From Flavobacterium bernardetii (GTDB lineage Bacteria; Bacteroidota; Bacteroidia; Flavobacteriales; Flavobacteriaceae): a stretch of 64,000 nucleotides of DNA. The stretch's first letter is position 1. Every line of letters begins with the position of its first letter. A program made the translations under genes and the position numbers. Below the pieces are notes generated by a model, which saw nothing but the letters and a program-made list of their open reading frames with translations, did no database searches and was not told where the DNA came from. Below are positions 23,550-31,854 of the stretch, in pieces. The stretch lies in contig NZ_JAANOQ010000003.1 of NCBI RefSeq assembly GCF_011305415.1, positions 248,001-312,000 of the forward strand, in the 5' to 3' direction.

Positions 23550-25703
23550 ATGAAAAATTTTATCTTTATTTTAGTAACGCTATTCAGTGTAACTGCTTTT
23601 TCTCAAACTAAAATTTCTGGAAAAGTAATTAATAAGAAAAATGTACCAATGCAAGGCGTAAACGTTTTTATTGACGGAACTTACGATGGCGCTTTAACCA
23701 ATGAAAAAGGAGAATTTAGTTTCGAAACTGATGCTAAAGAAAATCAAATTTTAAAATTTACTTTGAATGGCTTTTTAGATGTTACCGAAAATATTGTGAT
23801 AGAAACCTATACGAATAGGGTTTTCACACTTTTTCAAGATATGAATACAATTGACACGGTTGTTATTTCTGCAGGAACAATAAAAGCGGGTGATAATAGT
23901 AAAGTCACCGCTTTGAAACCTTTAGATATTGTAACTACAGCAGGTTCTTCTGGTGATATTGTTGCAGCTTTGGAAACTATGCCAGGTGTAAATGCTGTTG
24001 GTGAAAGCGGACGTTTGTTTGTTCGTGGTGGTGAAGCAGGAGAAACTCAGACTTATGTTGATGGGATTCGTGTCGCACAACCTTACGGAGCATCACCTAA
24101 TAATATTCCAACTCGTGGTCGATTTTCGCCTTTTTTATTTAAAGGAATTACGTTTTCAACAGGTGGTTATAGTGCCGAATTTGGTGACGCTTTATCAAGT
24201 GTGCTTTTATTGAATACAGTAGATGAACCCGCTCAAAATCAGACTGATATTTCAATTATGACGGTTGGAGTAGGATTAGGAAAATCGAAAAAATGGAAAA
24301 ATAGTTCGATTTCGTTTAACTCGAGTTATATCAATTTGAAACCTTATTATTTATTAGCACCACAAAGTTTAGATTGGAATAAAGCTCCAGAATCTATGTC
24401 AGGTGAAACGGTTTATAGAACTAAAATTAAAGATGGATTACTAAAAGTGTATGCGGCTTTTGATCATTCAACCATGAATGTTAATCAGAAAGACATAAAC
24501 TATTCTGACAAAATTAAGTTCGGATTGACTAACAATAATTTTTACATCAATTCTGTATATAAAGGAAATATCGCAACCGCTTTACAATTGCAAACTGGTT
24601 TTAGTTTCGGATACGGAAACAATAAAATCGGAATTAATTCAGATAAATTGAATAATTACGAACGCGCTTTACATTATAAATTGAAGTTACGAAAAACGTT
24701 TTCTAATATGTTCAAGTTAAATGTTGGTGGAGAGTTTTTTCACACAAATTTCAACGAAAATTACAAACCTTTTTCTCAAAACAGATTCGATTATGGTTAT
24801 CAAAATAACACGGTAGCTCTTTTTACAGAAGCAGAAGTGTTCTTATCACAAGATTTAGCTTTTAATGTTGGATTACGTTCATCAAATGCTTCAATTGTGA
24901 ATGAATTTACGATGGAACCAAGAGTTTCAGTTGCTTACAAAATCGCAAAAAAGAGTCAGCTTTCTTTAGCTTATGGAAGTTTTTATCAAACCGCCAATCC
25001 TGATTATTTAAAGTTCACTCAAAACTTAAAATATGAAAACACCAATCATTATATTTTGAATTATTTATATAATAATGATGGAAAAATGTTTCGTGCAGAA
25101 GCATATTTTAAAGACTATGATAACTTAGTGAAATTCGATTCGAATGTTTCCAGTAACACTTCAAATTTCAACAATAATGGATTGGGTTACGCCAAAGGAA
25201 TCGATTTGTTTTGGAGAGATAATAAAACATTCAAAGGTTTAGATTATTGGGTAACATATTCTTTTATAGATTCGGAAAGAGATTATAAAAATTATGAGAA
25301 ACAAGTCACGCCAAGTTTTATCGCCAATCATAATTTTTCAGTTGTAACGAAATATTGGATAGATAAATTGAAATCGCAAATTGGGTTAACGTATAGTTTC
25401 AATTCGGGACGACCTTACGATAATCCAAATGAAACAGAATTTATGAATCAGAAAACCAAATCGTATAACAATTTTAGTTTAGGTTGGTCGTATTTACTAT
25501 CACAACAGAAAATATTATATTTATCCGTTTCCAACTTATTAGGTGCGAATAACGTTTTCGGATATCAATATGCCAATTCTCCTGATGCTTCTGGAACGTT
25601 TAAAAGACAAGCAGTTACACAACCAGCAAGCCGTTTTTTCTTTATAGGTTTCTTTTGGACGATTTCCGATAATAAAAAAACAAATCAATTGGATCAATTG
25701 TAG
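23550..25703 (+). CDS. TonB-dependent outer-membrane receptor with carboxypeptidase-like N-terminal domain
   Basis: Energy-coupled importer across the outer membrane. From ATG 23550 the signal peptide is MKNFIFILVTLFSVTAFSQ; the frame is open to 23451 but that extension has no role. Next is a CarboxypepD_reg-like beta-sandwich (TKISGKVINKKNVPMQGVNV ... FSFETDAKENQ), the plug domain (LKPLDIVTTAGSSGDIVAALETMPG ... RLFVRGGEAGETQTYVDG ... FSTGGYSAEFGDALSSV) and a 22-strand-like barrel ending in an aromatic strand (FFFIGFFWTISD) with a short tail. 717 aa is small for the group. No SusD partner lies next to it, so glycan import is not indicated; siderophore, vitamin or peptide uptake are possible. 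Confidence 0.92.
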   Translation: MKNFIFILVTLFSVTAFSQTKISGKVINKKNVPMQGVNVFIDGTYDGALTNEKGEFSFETDAKENQILKFTLNGFLDVTENIVIETYTNRVFTLFQDMNTIDTVVISAGTIKAGDNSKVTALKPLDIVTTAGSSGDIVAALETMPGVNAVGESGRLFVRGGEAGETQTYVDGIRVAQPYGASPNNIPTRGRFSPFLFKGITFSTGGYSAEFGDALSSVLLLNTVDEPAQNQTDISIMTVGVGLGKSKKWKNSSISFNSSYINLKPYYLLAPQSLDWNKAPESMSGETVYRTKIKDGLLKVYAAFDHSTMNVNQKDINYSDKIKFGLTNNNFYINSVYKGNIATALQLQTGFSFGYGNNKIGINSDKLNNYERALHYKLKLRKTFSNMFKLNVGGEFFHTNFNENYKPFSQNRFDYGYQNNTVALFTEAEVFLSQDLAFNVGLRSSNASIVNEFTMEPRVSVAYKIAKKSQLSLAYGSFYQTANPDYLKFTQNLKYENTNHYILNYLYNNDGKMFRAEAYFKDYDNLVKFDSNVSSNTSNFNNNGLGYAKGIDLFWRDNKTFKGLDYWVTYSFIDSERDYKNYEKQVTPSFIANHNFSVVTKYWIDKLKSQIGLTYSFNSGRPYDNPNETEFMNQKTKSYNNFSLGWSYLLSQQKILYLSVSNLLGANNVFGYQYANSPDASGTFKRQAVTQPASRFFFIGFFWTISDNKKTNQLDQL

Positions 25704-25716
25704 GTTTAAAATATTG

Positions 25717-25740
25717 TTTCAAGTTTAAGGTTTCAAGTTG
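25717..25740 (+). repeat. Short TTTCAAGTTTAAGG phrase repeat
   Basis: TTTCAAGTTTAAGG and TTTCAAGTTGG in tandem just after the receptor gene. Similar TTTCAAGTTT phrases belong to the dispersed satellite types seen elsewhere in this window. Confidence 0.4.
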
Positions 25741-25866
25741 GCGGATGTTCTAAAAGCTAAATTGTAATTTGTTTTGAACTTAGATTGGGATTTCGGCATT
25801 GAAAACATTTATATCACAATAATAAAAAATGTAACTTTTATTACATAAAAAAGCATTTGAATTTTA

Positions 25867-25874
25867 TATTTTTG
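25867..25874 (+). promoter_or_regulatory. Candidate -7 box upstream of trxB
   Basis: TATTTTTG fits TAnnTTTG, 24 bases before ATG 25899. No clear TTG at -33. Confidence 0.45.
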
Positions 25875-25898
25875 CTACAAATTAAAAAAAACACGACA

Positions 25899-26846
25899 AT
25901 GTCAAACGAAATAGAAAAAGTAAAATGCCTTATAATCGGTTCTGGTCCTGCAGGATATACTGCTGCAATTTATACGGCTAGAGCGAATATGAACCCGGTT
26001 TTATACCAAGGAACACAACCAGGTGGACAGTTAACAACTACGAATGAAGTAGAAAACTGGCCAGGAAATCCAGAAGGAATTACAGGTCCAGAAATGATGG
26101 TTGGTTTGCAAAAACAAGCTGAACGATTTGGAACAGATGTTCGAGATGGTTGGGCAACAAAAGTAGATTTTAGCTCTGAACCACATAAAATTTGGATTAA
26201 CGATACTAAAGAAATTCACGCTGATACGGTTATTATTTCTACAGGTGCAACAGCAAAATATTTAGGTTTACCTTCTGAACAACATTATTTACAAACTGGT
26301 GGTGGTGTTTCTGCTTGCGCGGTTTGTGATGGGTTTTTCTATAGAAACCAAGAAGTTGTAATTGTTGGAGCAGGAGATAGCGCTTGTGAAGAAGCACATT
26401 ACTTATCTAAATTATGTAAAAAAGTTACCATGTTGGTTAGAAGTGAAAAATTTAGAGCTTCTAAAATCATGGAACAACGTGTGAAAAATACAGAAAACAT
26501 TACTATTTTAATGAATCACGATACGGTTGAAGTTTTAGGAGACGGACAAGTGGTTACTGGTGTTAAAGCTAAAAACAAAACTACTAATGAAGATTTCGAT
26601 ATTCCTGCAACTGGATTTTTCGTAGCGATTGGTCACAAGCCAAATACAGATATTTTTGCAGATTATTTAACGTTAGACGAAACTGGTTATATTGTAAATG
26701 TACCAGGAACTTCTAAAACAAATGTATCAGGTGTGTTTGTTGGTGGAGATGCTGCGGATCACGTGTACAGACAAGCAATTACTGCTGCTGGAACAGGTTG
26801 TATGGCTGCGTTAGATGCGGAAAGATATTTAGCAAGTAAAGACTAA
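25899..26846 (+). CDS. trxB: Thioredoxin-disulfide reductase
   Basis: Reduces thioredoxin with NADPH through FAD and a redox-active disulfide. The FAD motif GSGPAG is at residues 14-19, the redox pair is Cys140 and Cys143 (CAVC), the NADPH motif is GAGDSACEEA, and the second FAD motif is VSGVFVGGDAAD. At 315 aa it is of standard low-molecular-weight type. The start is ATG 25899 (MSNEIEKVKCLIIGSG); the frame is open 42 bases upstream but that would overlap the -7 box. It may feed electrons to DsbD and to thiol peroxidases; dsbD lies elsewhere in this window. Confidence 0.97.
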   Translation: MSNEIEKVKCLIIGSGPAGYTAAIYTARANMNPVLYQGTQPGGQLTTTNEVENWPGNPEGITGPEMMVGLQKQAERFGTDVRDGWATKVDFSSEPHKIWINDTKEIHADTVIISTGATAKYLGLPSEQHYLQTGGGVSACAVCDGFFYRNQEVVIVGAGDSACEEAHYLSKLCKKVTMLVRSEKFRASKIMEQRVKNTENITILMNHDTVEVLGDGQVVTGVKAKNKTTNEDFDIPATGFFVAIGHKPNTDIFADYLTLDETGYIVNVPGTSKTNVSGVFVGGDAADHVYRQAITAAGTGCMAALDAERYLASKD

Positions 26847-26866
26847 GTTCTTATCACATATTTATA

Positions 26867-26897
26867 AAAAAATCGGATTTTATATCCGATTTTTTTA
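26867..26897 (+). terminator. Rho-independent terminator after trxB
   Basis: AAAAAATCGGAT and ATCCGATTTTTTT form a perfect stem around TTTAT, with a T run. Confidence 0.88.
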
Positions 26898-26907
26898 TTT
26901 TAATTGA

Positions 26908-27285
26908 TTAACCAACCAATATAGAATACTTTTCTTTATTGTCATAAATTGCCCAAAGATTAACTAAAAAGAACGCTAAAGCAATTGGGAAACCTGACAT
27001 GTCTGTAACGGTATTGGTCAACATAATTCCTACCATTACTGGAAAAATTATAATGGCACCTAAAGCTCTTGTTTTTGGAAAAATAAATAAAATTCCACCA
27101 ATAATTTCTACAATTCCCACTAAAGGTAATAACCAACCAATATCGCTAAATGCTTTAAAAGCATTAGTTAAACTTTCAGGCATATTTTCAGGCATTGGCA
27201 TGTAATGAAATAATTTATCCAATCCTGCATTAAGCATCATTAGTCCGAAAATCAGACTTAAACCAAATAGAATTTTGTTTTTCAT
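26908..27285 (-). CDS. DoxX-family membrane protein
   Basis: A 125-aa membrane protein of the DoxX/DoxD-like superfamily with four hydrophobic segments (ILFGLSLIFGLMMLNAGLDKL, GWLLPLVGIVEIIGGILFI, LGAIIIFPVMVGIMLTNTV, IALAFFLVNLWAIYD). The opening NAGLDKLFHYMPMPENMPE is a typical loop after the first helix. The best-studied DoxX (Mycobacterium) helps detoxify superoxide with SodA and a SseA-like thiol oxidase; here the partner is unknown. It is convergent with trxB across a shared terminator. Confidence 0.87.
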   Translation of the reverse strand: MKNKILFGLSLIFGLMMLNAGLDKLFHYMPMPENMPESLTNAFKAFSDIGWLLPLVGIVEIIGGILFIFPKTRALGAIIIFPVMVGIMLTNTVTDMSGFPIALAFFLVNLWAIYDNKEKYSILVG

Positions 27286-27458
27286 AAGTTAAAGTTTTGG
27301 TTATTATATATTTATAAAGGTAATTTTTAGTGATTTTTGTATAGTAAATATATTTTTTTTTGTGAATGAAATAAAGAGAAAGCATTGTTTTTTTTTAAAC
27401 CATTCGCTTGGCTTGATTTTTGATAGGTAATACAAAGCAAAATCTTGCAAAACTCAAA

Positions 27459-28199
27459 ATGAAAAATTCAATATTTATACTTCTTTTATTCCTGCTTTCT
27501 GGTTGCGCGCAACAATTAGTTTTTGAACGCAAGCAATACAATTCTTCCTATAGTCCAAATTATACTTCTAGTTATAATTCTGCGAACATTAAAATGGAAG
27601 TTTTAGAAGCTAAGAATGACGAAAATATTAATAAAGTAATATTTGATAATATTAAAGAGCTTTCTAGCTTTATTGACAGTCAAAACTTAACAATAAATAA
27701 TTATAATCAACTTACTAAAGGGTTTGTTGAGACATATAAAAACGCAAAAAATAAAACTCCTGAAAATAATATTAAAAACTGGGATTTCGAACTAGAATCA
27801 ATCATTGAATATGAAACCGAAGAATTTGTAAATATTGGCATTAATTATACTTCTTCTTACGGTGATGCATCAGGTTTTGGAGGAAAACGTTCCCTTGTTT
27901 TTAATAAACAAACGGGGAATCAGTTAAAAACCGAAGATGTTTTTTTAAATACAAAAGCAGTATCTAAATTAGTGGAAGCCAAATTTAGAGATAAGTATAA
28001 AGTGAATAATTCTATTCCTTTAAACCAACAAGGTTATTGTTTTGAAAATGGTTCTTTTTATCTTACAAATAATATATTTTTCAATATTGAAGGTGTGAAA
28101 TTCATTTACAATATCAACGAAATTTCTTCATACGATAAAGGTTCTTACGAGGTTTTTTTAACGTATCAAGAAATCGACAAATATTTACTAATTAAATAA
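27459..28199 (+). CDS. DUF3298-like lipoprotein
   Basis: A 246-aa lipoprotein, start ATG 27459, with lipobox LLSGC (Cys16). The mature domain (about residues 40-240) has the pattern of DUF4163/DUF3298 proteins related to the anti-sigma factor RsiV: NIGINYTSSYGDASG, KQTGNQLKTEDVF and FKYNINEIS-like FIYNINEISSYDKGSYEVF. No sigma factor gene or membrane span is adjacent, so an anti-sigma role is not supported. The 3' end overlaps the convergent DinB-like gene by eight bases. Confidence 0.72.
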   Translation: MKNSIFILLLFLLSGCAQQLVFERKQYNSSYSPNYTSSYNSANIKMEVLEAKNDENINKVIFDNIKELSSFIDSQNLTINNYNQLTKGFVETYKNAKNKTPENNIKNWDFELESIIEYETEEFVNIGINYTSSYGDASGFGGKRSLVFNKQTGNQLKTEDVFLNTKAVSKLVEAKFRDKYKVNNSIPLNQQGYCFENGSFYLTNNIFFNIEGVKFIYNINEISSYDKGSYEVFLTYQEIDKYLLIK

Positions 28200-28656
28200 A
28201 ACGTTTAATTTTCATCATAAATCCTAAGTGAACACCTTCGTGATAATGATTGAAAAGCATGCCTTCTTCAAAGTTTGTTAATAAAAATCCTGTTCTAGTT
28301 TGTGTTTCGGTGTAATTTTCAAATTTTCCATTTTCATAATCTAAAATGGTTTGTTCAATTGTAGAAAATAATAGACTTTTAATTTCATCCACTTCTTCTT
28401 GTGTAGTTTTTCCATCAGGAATGGTTCCGTTTACGTATTTATTGGTGAATTCTTCAGTTAACAACGTTTCGTTTTCAGAAAGTAAATAGGCTAAACGTTG
28501 TTGCGAAACAATAATATGTCCGATATTCCAAATCAAATTATTTCTTAAACCTTCAGGAATAAGGTTCAATTGCTCTAAAGTATAGTTTTCTATGTAAGAA
28601 GCGTAAATTTCTCGACTTCTTTTTATGGATTTGAAAAGGGTGTTCATAACCTGCAT
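28192..28656 (-). CDS. DinB-family protein
   Basis: A 154-aa four-helix DinB-superfamily protein. The family's metal-binding residues are plausible at WNIGHIIVSQQ, and the C-terminal HYHEGVHLGFMM has the HxxxH-type His pair. DinB proteins include bacillithiol/mycothiol transferases and enzymes acting on electrophiles; this one has no identified thiol partner here. The start may be ATG 28656 (MQVMNTLFKS) or ATG 28647; the upstream one is listed. It is convergent with the DUF3298-like gene and overlaps it at the 3' end. Confidence 0.8.
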   Translation of the reverse strand: MQVMNTLFKSIKRSREIYASYIENYTLEQLNLIPEGLRNNLIWNIGHIIVSQQRLAYLLSENETLLTEEFTNKYVNGTIPDGKTTQEEVDEIKSLLFSTIEQTILDYENGKFENYTETQTRTGFLLTNFEEGMLFNHYHEGVHLGFMMKIKRFI

Positions 28657-28705
28657 TTAAATTGTTTCCGTAAATTTATTAAAAAAATAAAGTCAATATG
28701 TTTTA

Positions 28706-28820
28706 TTTGCCACGAATTCTCGAATGTTTTTATTTTTTAATTCGATTTAATTCGAATATTCGTCAAAGACGAACAAATTTCACAATTATGAAGATTCAAA
28801 TTCGTTAATTCGTGGCAAAA
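28706..28820. repeat. Inverted repeat element TTTGCCACGAATT / AATTCGTGGCAAA
   Basis: Thirteen-base inverted ends (28706-28718 and 28807-28819) enclose about 90 bases with smaller inverted pieces (ATTCGAATATTCG, CGTCAAAGACG). I recall the GCCACGAATT...AATTCGTGGC pattern in other flavobacterial gaps (recollection). Confidence 0.6.
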
Positions 28821-28891
28821 CTAAGTAAATATTAAATTTGAAAATTAAATGATGTTTTTTATTTCTAAATCATAATAAAAAATAACTTTCT

Positions 28892-28899
28892 TACCTTTG
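28892..28899 (+). promoter_or_regulatory. Candidate -7 box upstream of the Spx/ArsC-like gene
   Basis: TACCTTTG fits TAnnTTTG, 15 bases before ATG 28915. Confidence 0.45.
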
Positions 28900-28914
28900 C
28901 ACTTTAAATTTATT

Positions 28915-29271
28915 ATGCGAAAAATATATTATCTCGCTTCTTGCGATACCTGTCGAAAAATAATTAAGTCGTTACCTTCAAATGCAAATTTAGAGTTTCA
29001 CGATATTCGTCAAAATCCAATTACAGTTGAAGAACTAGAATTCATGCACCAACTTTCTGGAAGTTATGAAGCACTTTTTAGTAAAAAAGCCCAATTATAC
29101 AAAGAAAAAGGTTTGAAAAACATCGCTTTATCTGAAGAAGATTATAAAAAATTTATATTAGAACATTATACTTTTTTGAGTCGTCCCGTGGTGATTTTAG
29201 AGAATGAAATTTTCATAGGAAACACTCAACCTAATATTTTAAAATTACAAAAGGCTTTGAGTAATGAATAG
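28915..29271 (+). CDS. ArsC/Spx-family thioredoxin-fold protein
   Basis: A 118-aa protein with the CxxC motif of the ArsC/Spx/YffB family at Cys10-Cys13 (LASCDTCRKI), then FHDIRQNPIT, the ALFSKKAQLYKE helix and the SRPVVILENEIFIG strand. The family includes arsenate reductases and the Spx transcription regulator. No arsenate-resistance genes (arsB, arsR) are adjacent, and the RxxR/Spx pattern for RNA polymerase binding is not evident, so it is called by family only. A TTG at 28897 in frame is less likely. The stop overlaps the start of the EamA gene by eight bases. Confidence 0.86.
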   Translation: MRKIYYLASCDTCRKIIKSLPSNANLEFHDIRQNPITVEELEFMHQLSGSYEALFSKKAQLYKEKGLKNIALSEEDYKKFILEHYTFLSRPVVILENEIFIGNTQPNILKLQKALSNE

Positions 29272-30160
29272 TCGTTCTTGGGCGTTAGTTTGCGCTTGGA
29301 TTGTAGCTATTATTTACGGAGTTACCTTCACCATCGCTAAAGATGTAATGCCACAATATGTAAATCCGTTTGGCTTTATTGTATTGCGAGTTGGTGGTGC
29401 GACAATTCTATTTTGGTTGGTTTCTTTTTTCGGACCAAAAGAAAAAATTGCTACAAACGATTTTCTTCGAATTGCTGCTTGTGCCTTTTTCGGAGTAGCT
29501 TTTAACATGCTGACCTTTTTTAAAGGATTAAGTTATACTTCTCCAATTATGGGAGCAGTTTTAATGGTAACCACACCAATGATTGTGTTGATACTTTCTT
29601 CGATTATTATGAAAGAAAGAATGCAATCTAAAAAAGTCATTGGTATTTTGTTAGGATTAGCAGGAACCATCACTTTAATTTTATACGGAAAAGCGCTAAA
29701 CAACGCACCAAATGCCACTTTAGGAAATTTATTGGTGTTTGTAAATGCAGTTTCTTATGGTTTTTACCTGATTTTCGTAAAGAAATTAATGGATAAATAT
29801 AACGCGTTTACTTTTGTGAAATACATTTATTTATTCGGGTTTTTTATGGTTTTACCGTTTGGTTATAACGAATTACAAATGGTAAATTGGAACGAAATTC
29901 CTTTAGATATTAGTCTGAAAATTGGATTTGTAGTGATTTTTTCAACGTTTTTTACGTATTTGCTAAACTTAATTTCCATGCGAAATTTAAAACCAACAAC
30001 TGTAGCCGTTTTTATTTATTTACAACCTTTTTTCGCTACGATATTCGCAATTGGTTTAGGAAAAGACAATTTGAATCTAGTTAAAATTATTTCTGCTACA
30101 TTGATATTTGTTGGCGTTTATTTGGTAATTCATAAAAAGAAAGAGACTAGTAGCGACTAA
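29264..30160 (+). CDS. EamA-family (DMT) transporter
   Basis: A 298-aa drug/metabolite transporter-superfamily permease with ten hydrophobic helices in two EamA repeats (for example WALVCAWIVAIIYGVTFTIA, FFKGLSYTSPIMGAVLMVTT, VIGILLGLAGTITLILYG; second half IGFVVIFSTFFTYLLNLIS, TTVAVFIYLQPFFATIFAI, IISATLIFVGVYLVIHKKK). The Pro-rich GLSYTSPIMGA and LKPTTVAVFIYLQP motifs are typical. Substrate unknown; metabolite or amino-acid efflux is common. It overlaps the Spx/ArsC-like gene by eight bases and ends before a yicC with short spacing. Confidence 0.9.
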   Translation: MNSRSWALVCAWIVAIIYGVTFTIAKDVMPQYVNPFGFIVLRVGGATILFWLVSFFGPKEKIATNDFLRIAACAFFGVAFNMLTFFKGLSYTSPIMGAVLMVTTPMIVLILSSIIMKERMQSKKVIGILLGLAGTITLILYGKALNNAPNATLGNLLVFVNAVSYGFYLIFVKKLMDKYNAFTFVKYIYLFGFFMVLPFGYNELQMVNWNEIPLDISLKIGFVVIFSTFFTYLLNLISMRNLKPTTVAVFIYLQPFFATIFAIGLGKDNLNLVKIISATLIFVGVYLVIHKKKETSSD

Positions 30161-30222
30161 TCTCTATTCACTTTTTACGAATCACTAAAAAAACTTATCT
30201 TTACACTCTTTTATAAAAATAT

Positions 30223-31083
30223 ATGATATTATCAATGACCGGTTTTGGTAAAGCAAGTTTGCAATTATCAACCAAGAAAATTACAGTAGAAGTTAAATCT
30301 TTAAACAGTAAAGGACTCGATTTAAACACAAGAATGCCTTCTGTTTATAGAGAAAACGAATTGGCTTTAAGAAATCTTCTAGCTCAAAAGTTAGAAAGAG
30401 GTAAAGTTGATTTTTCTTTATTTGTTGAGGTAACTGGTGAAGAAACCTCTTCTAAAATTAACGCGGCTATTGTAAAAGCTTACATCGCTCAAATGAAAGC
30501 TATTCTGCCAGATGCTGACGAAACGGAGTTGATGAAAATGGCGGTTAGAATGCCAGATACGATGAAAACCGAGCGTGAAGAAATTGATCCGAACGAATGG
30601 AAACAAATTCAAACTGTAATTGACGAAGCGATTGAAAACATGTTGTCTTTCAGAACTTCTGAAGGTGCGTCTTTAGAAAAAGAATTCACATTACGAATTG
30701 AAAATATTAGAAGTTACATGAATCAGGCTTTAGCTTTAGATCCAGAAAGAGTAACAGCAATTAAAGAACGTTTACAAACCGCTATTGATGAATTAAAAGT
30801 CAATGTGGATATAAATCGTTTCGAACAAGAATTGATTTATTATTTAGAAAAATTAGATATCACAGAAGAAAAAGTACGTTTGACCAATCACTTAGATTAT
30901 TTCTTACAAACTTTAAACGGAAGTGAAGCTAACGGAAGAAAATTAGGATTCATCACGCAAGAAATGGGTAGAGAAATCAATACCATGGGTTCCAAATCAA
31001 ACCATGCCGAAATGCAAAAATTGGTCGTGATGATGAAAGACGAATTAGAAAAAATTAAAGAGCAAGTACTAAACGTATTATAA
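30223..31083 (+). CDS. yicC: YicC-family endoribonuclease
   Basis: YicC (UPF0701) proteins cleave RNA and affect sRNA turnover in E. coli, and their genes travel with gmk in many phyla. The start MILSMTGFGKA and VEVKSLNSKGLDLNTRMP are the family's opening; the C-terminal half has FEQELIYYLEKLDITEEKVRL, HLDYFLQTL and GRKLGFITQEMGREINTMGSK, closing the domain. 286 aa is standard. It is followed by gmk after a large inverted repeat (31087-31158). Confidence 0.95.
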   Translation: MILSMTGFGKASLQLSTKKITVEVKSLNSKGLDLNTRMPSVYRENELALRNLLAQKLERGKVDFSLFVEVTGEETSSKINAAIVKAYIAQMKAILPDADETELMKMAVRMPDTMKTEREEIDPNEWKQIQTVIDEAIENMLSFRTSEGASLEKEFTLRIENIRSYMNQALALDPERVTAIKERLQTAIDELKVNVDINRFEQELIYYLEKLDITEEKVRLTNHLDYFLQTLNGSEANGRKLGFITQEMGREINTMGSKSNHAEMQKLVVMMKDELEKIKEQVLNVL

Positions 31084-31086
31084 AAT

Positions 31087-31158
31087 TCCTGCAAGGTTTC
31101 CAAAACCTTGTAGGTATCTATTAAATTAAACCTACAAGGTTTTGGAAACCTTGCAGGA
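31087..31158. repeat. Perfect 29-bp inverted repeat between yicC and gmk
   Basis: Arms 31087-31115 and 31130-31158 are exact reverse complements with a 14-base AT-rich loop. Each arm is itself a hairpin (CAAGGTTT-CCA-AAACCTTG), so two alternative folds are possible. It starts three bases after the yicC stop. I recall similar 'CCTGCAAGGTTT...AAACCTTG' units in other flavobacterial intergenic regions (recollection). Confidence 0.8.
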
Positions 31159-31175
31159 TAACAACATAACACACA

Positions 31176-31748
31176 ATGAATCAAGGTAAATTATTAGTAT
31201 TCTCAGCACCATCAGGGTCGGGAAAAACAACTATAGTAAGGCATTTATTAAAACAAGAAGATTTAAATTTAGAATTTTCAATTTCTTGTACGACTCGTGA
31301 GCCACGTGGCGAAGAAGTTCATGGAAAAGATTATTATTTTATTTCTTTAGACGAATTTAAAAAGCACATTAAAGCGGAAGATTTCGTAGAATGGGAAGAA
31401 GTATATAGAGATAATTTCTACGGTACTTTAAAAAACGAAGTGGAACGCATTTGGGCAAAAGGAAAAAATGTCATTTTCGATATTGATGTATCGGGCGGAT
31501 TACGAATTAAATCGAAATTCAAACAAGAAACATTGGCAGTATTTGTAAAACCACCAAGTATTGACGAGTTGAAAATCCGATTGAAAAAGCGTTCTACAGA
31601 AAGTGATGATAAAATCAACATGCGAATTGCAAAAGCTTCAGTAGAATTAGCCACTGCACCACAATTTGACACCATCATTAAAAATTACGATTTAGACGTT
31701 GCAAAGGTTGATGCATATAATTTGGTAAAAGAATTTGTAAACAAATAA
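31176..31748 (+). CDS. gmk: Guanylate kinase
   Basis: Phosphorylates GMP to GDP with ATP, essential for GTP supply and (p)ppGpp metabolism. P-loop APSGSGKT is at residues 11-18, with the GMP-binding STTRKPR-type region seen as SCTTREPRGEEVHGKDYYF, the VEWEEVYRDNFYGT loop and VIFDIDVSGG. 190 aa is normal. It follows yicC in the usual order and precedes nadD; an inverted-repeat gap lies on each side, at 31087-31158 and 31754-31843. Confidence 0.97.
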   Translation: MNQGKLLVFSAPSGSGKTTIVRHLLKQEDLNLEFSISCTTREPRGEEVHGKDYYFISLDEFKKHIKAEDFVEWEEVYRDNFYGTLKNEVERIWAKGKNVIFDIDVSGGLRIKSKFKQETLAVFVKPPSIDELKIRLKKRSTESDDKINMRIAKASVELATAPQFDTIIKNYDLDVAKVDAYNLVKEFVNK

Positions 31749-31753
31749 ATATT

Positions 31754-31843
31754 ACACAGAGTTTCGCAAAGATTCTCAGAGTTACACAAAACTTTTATTC
31801 TTTGCGATGCTCTGTGAAAAAACTTTGTGTATCTCTGCGAAAC
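31754..31843. repeat. ACACAGAG/CTCTGTGA inverted repeat element between gmk and nadD
   Basis: Left units (ACACAGAGTTTCGCAAAGAT, TCTCAGAGTTACACAAA) are the partial inverse of right units (TTTGCGATGCTCTGTGAAAA, TTTGTGTATCTCTGCGAAAC). The match is imperfect with a deletion on the right side, but pairs such as GTTTCGCA with TGCGAAAC and TTACACAAA with TTTGTGTA are clear. Confidence 0.6.
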
Positions 31844-31854
31844 AACAATAAAAA

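Noticed and set aside
27459..28199. Anti-sigma factor (RsiV-like) call for the DUF3298-like lipoprotein
   Set aside because: No sigma-binding cytoplasmic part, no membrane span apart from the lipoprotein signal, and no sigma-factor gene next to it.
28915..29271. Arsenate resistance operon
   Set aside because: Only an ArsC/Spx-fold gene is present; no arsR, arsB or acr3 in the neighbourhood.
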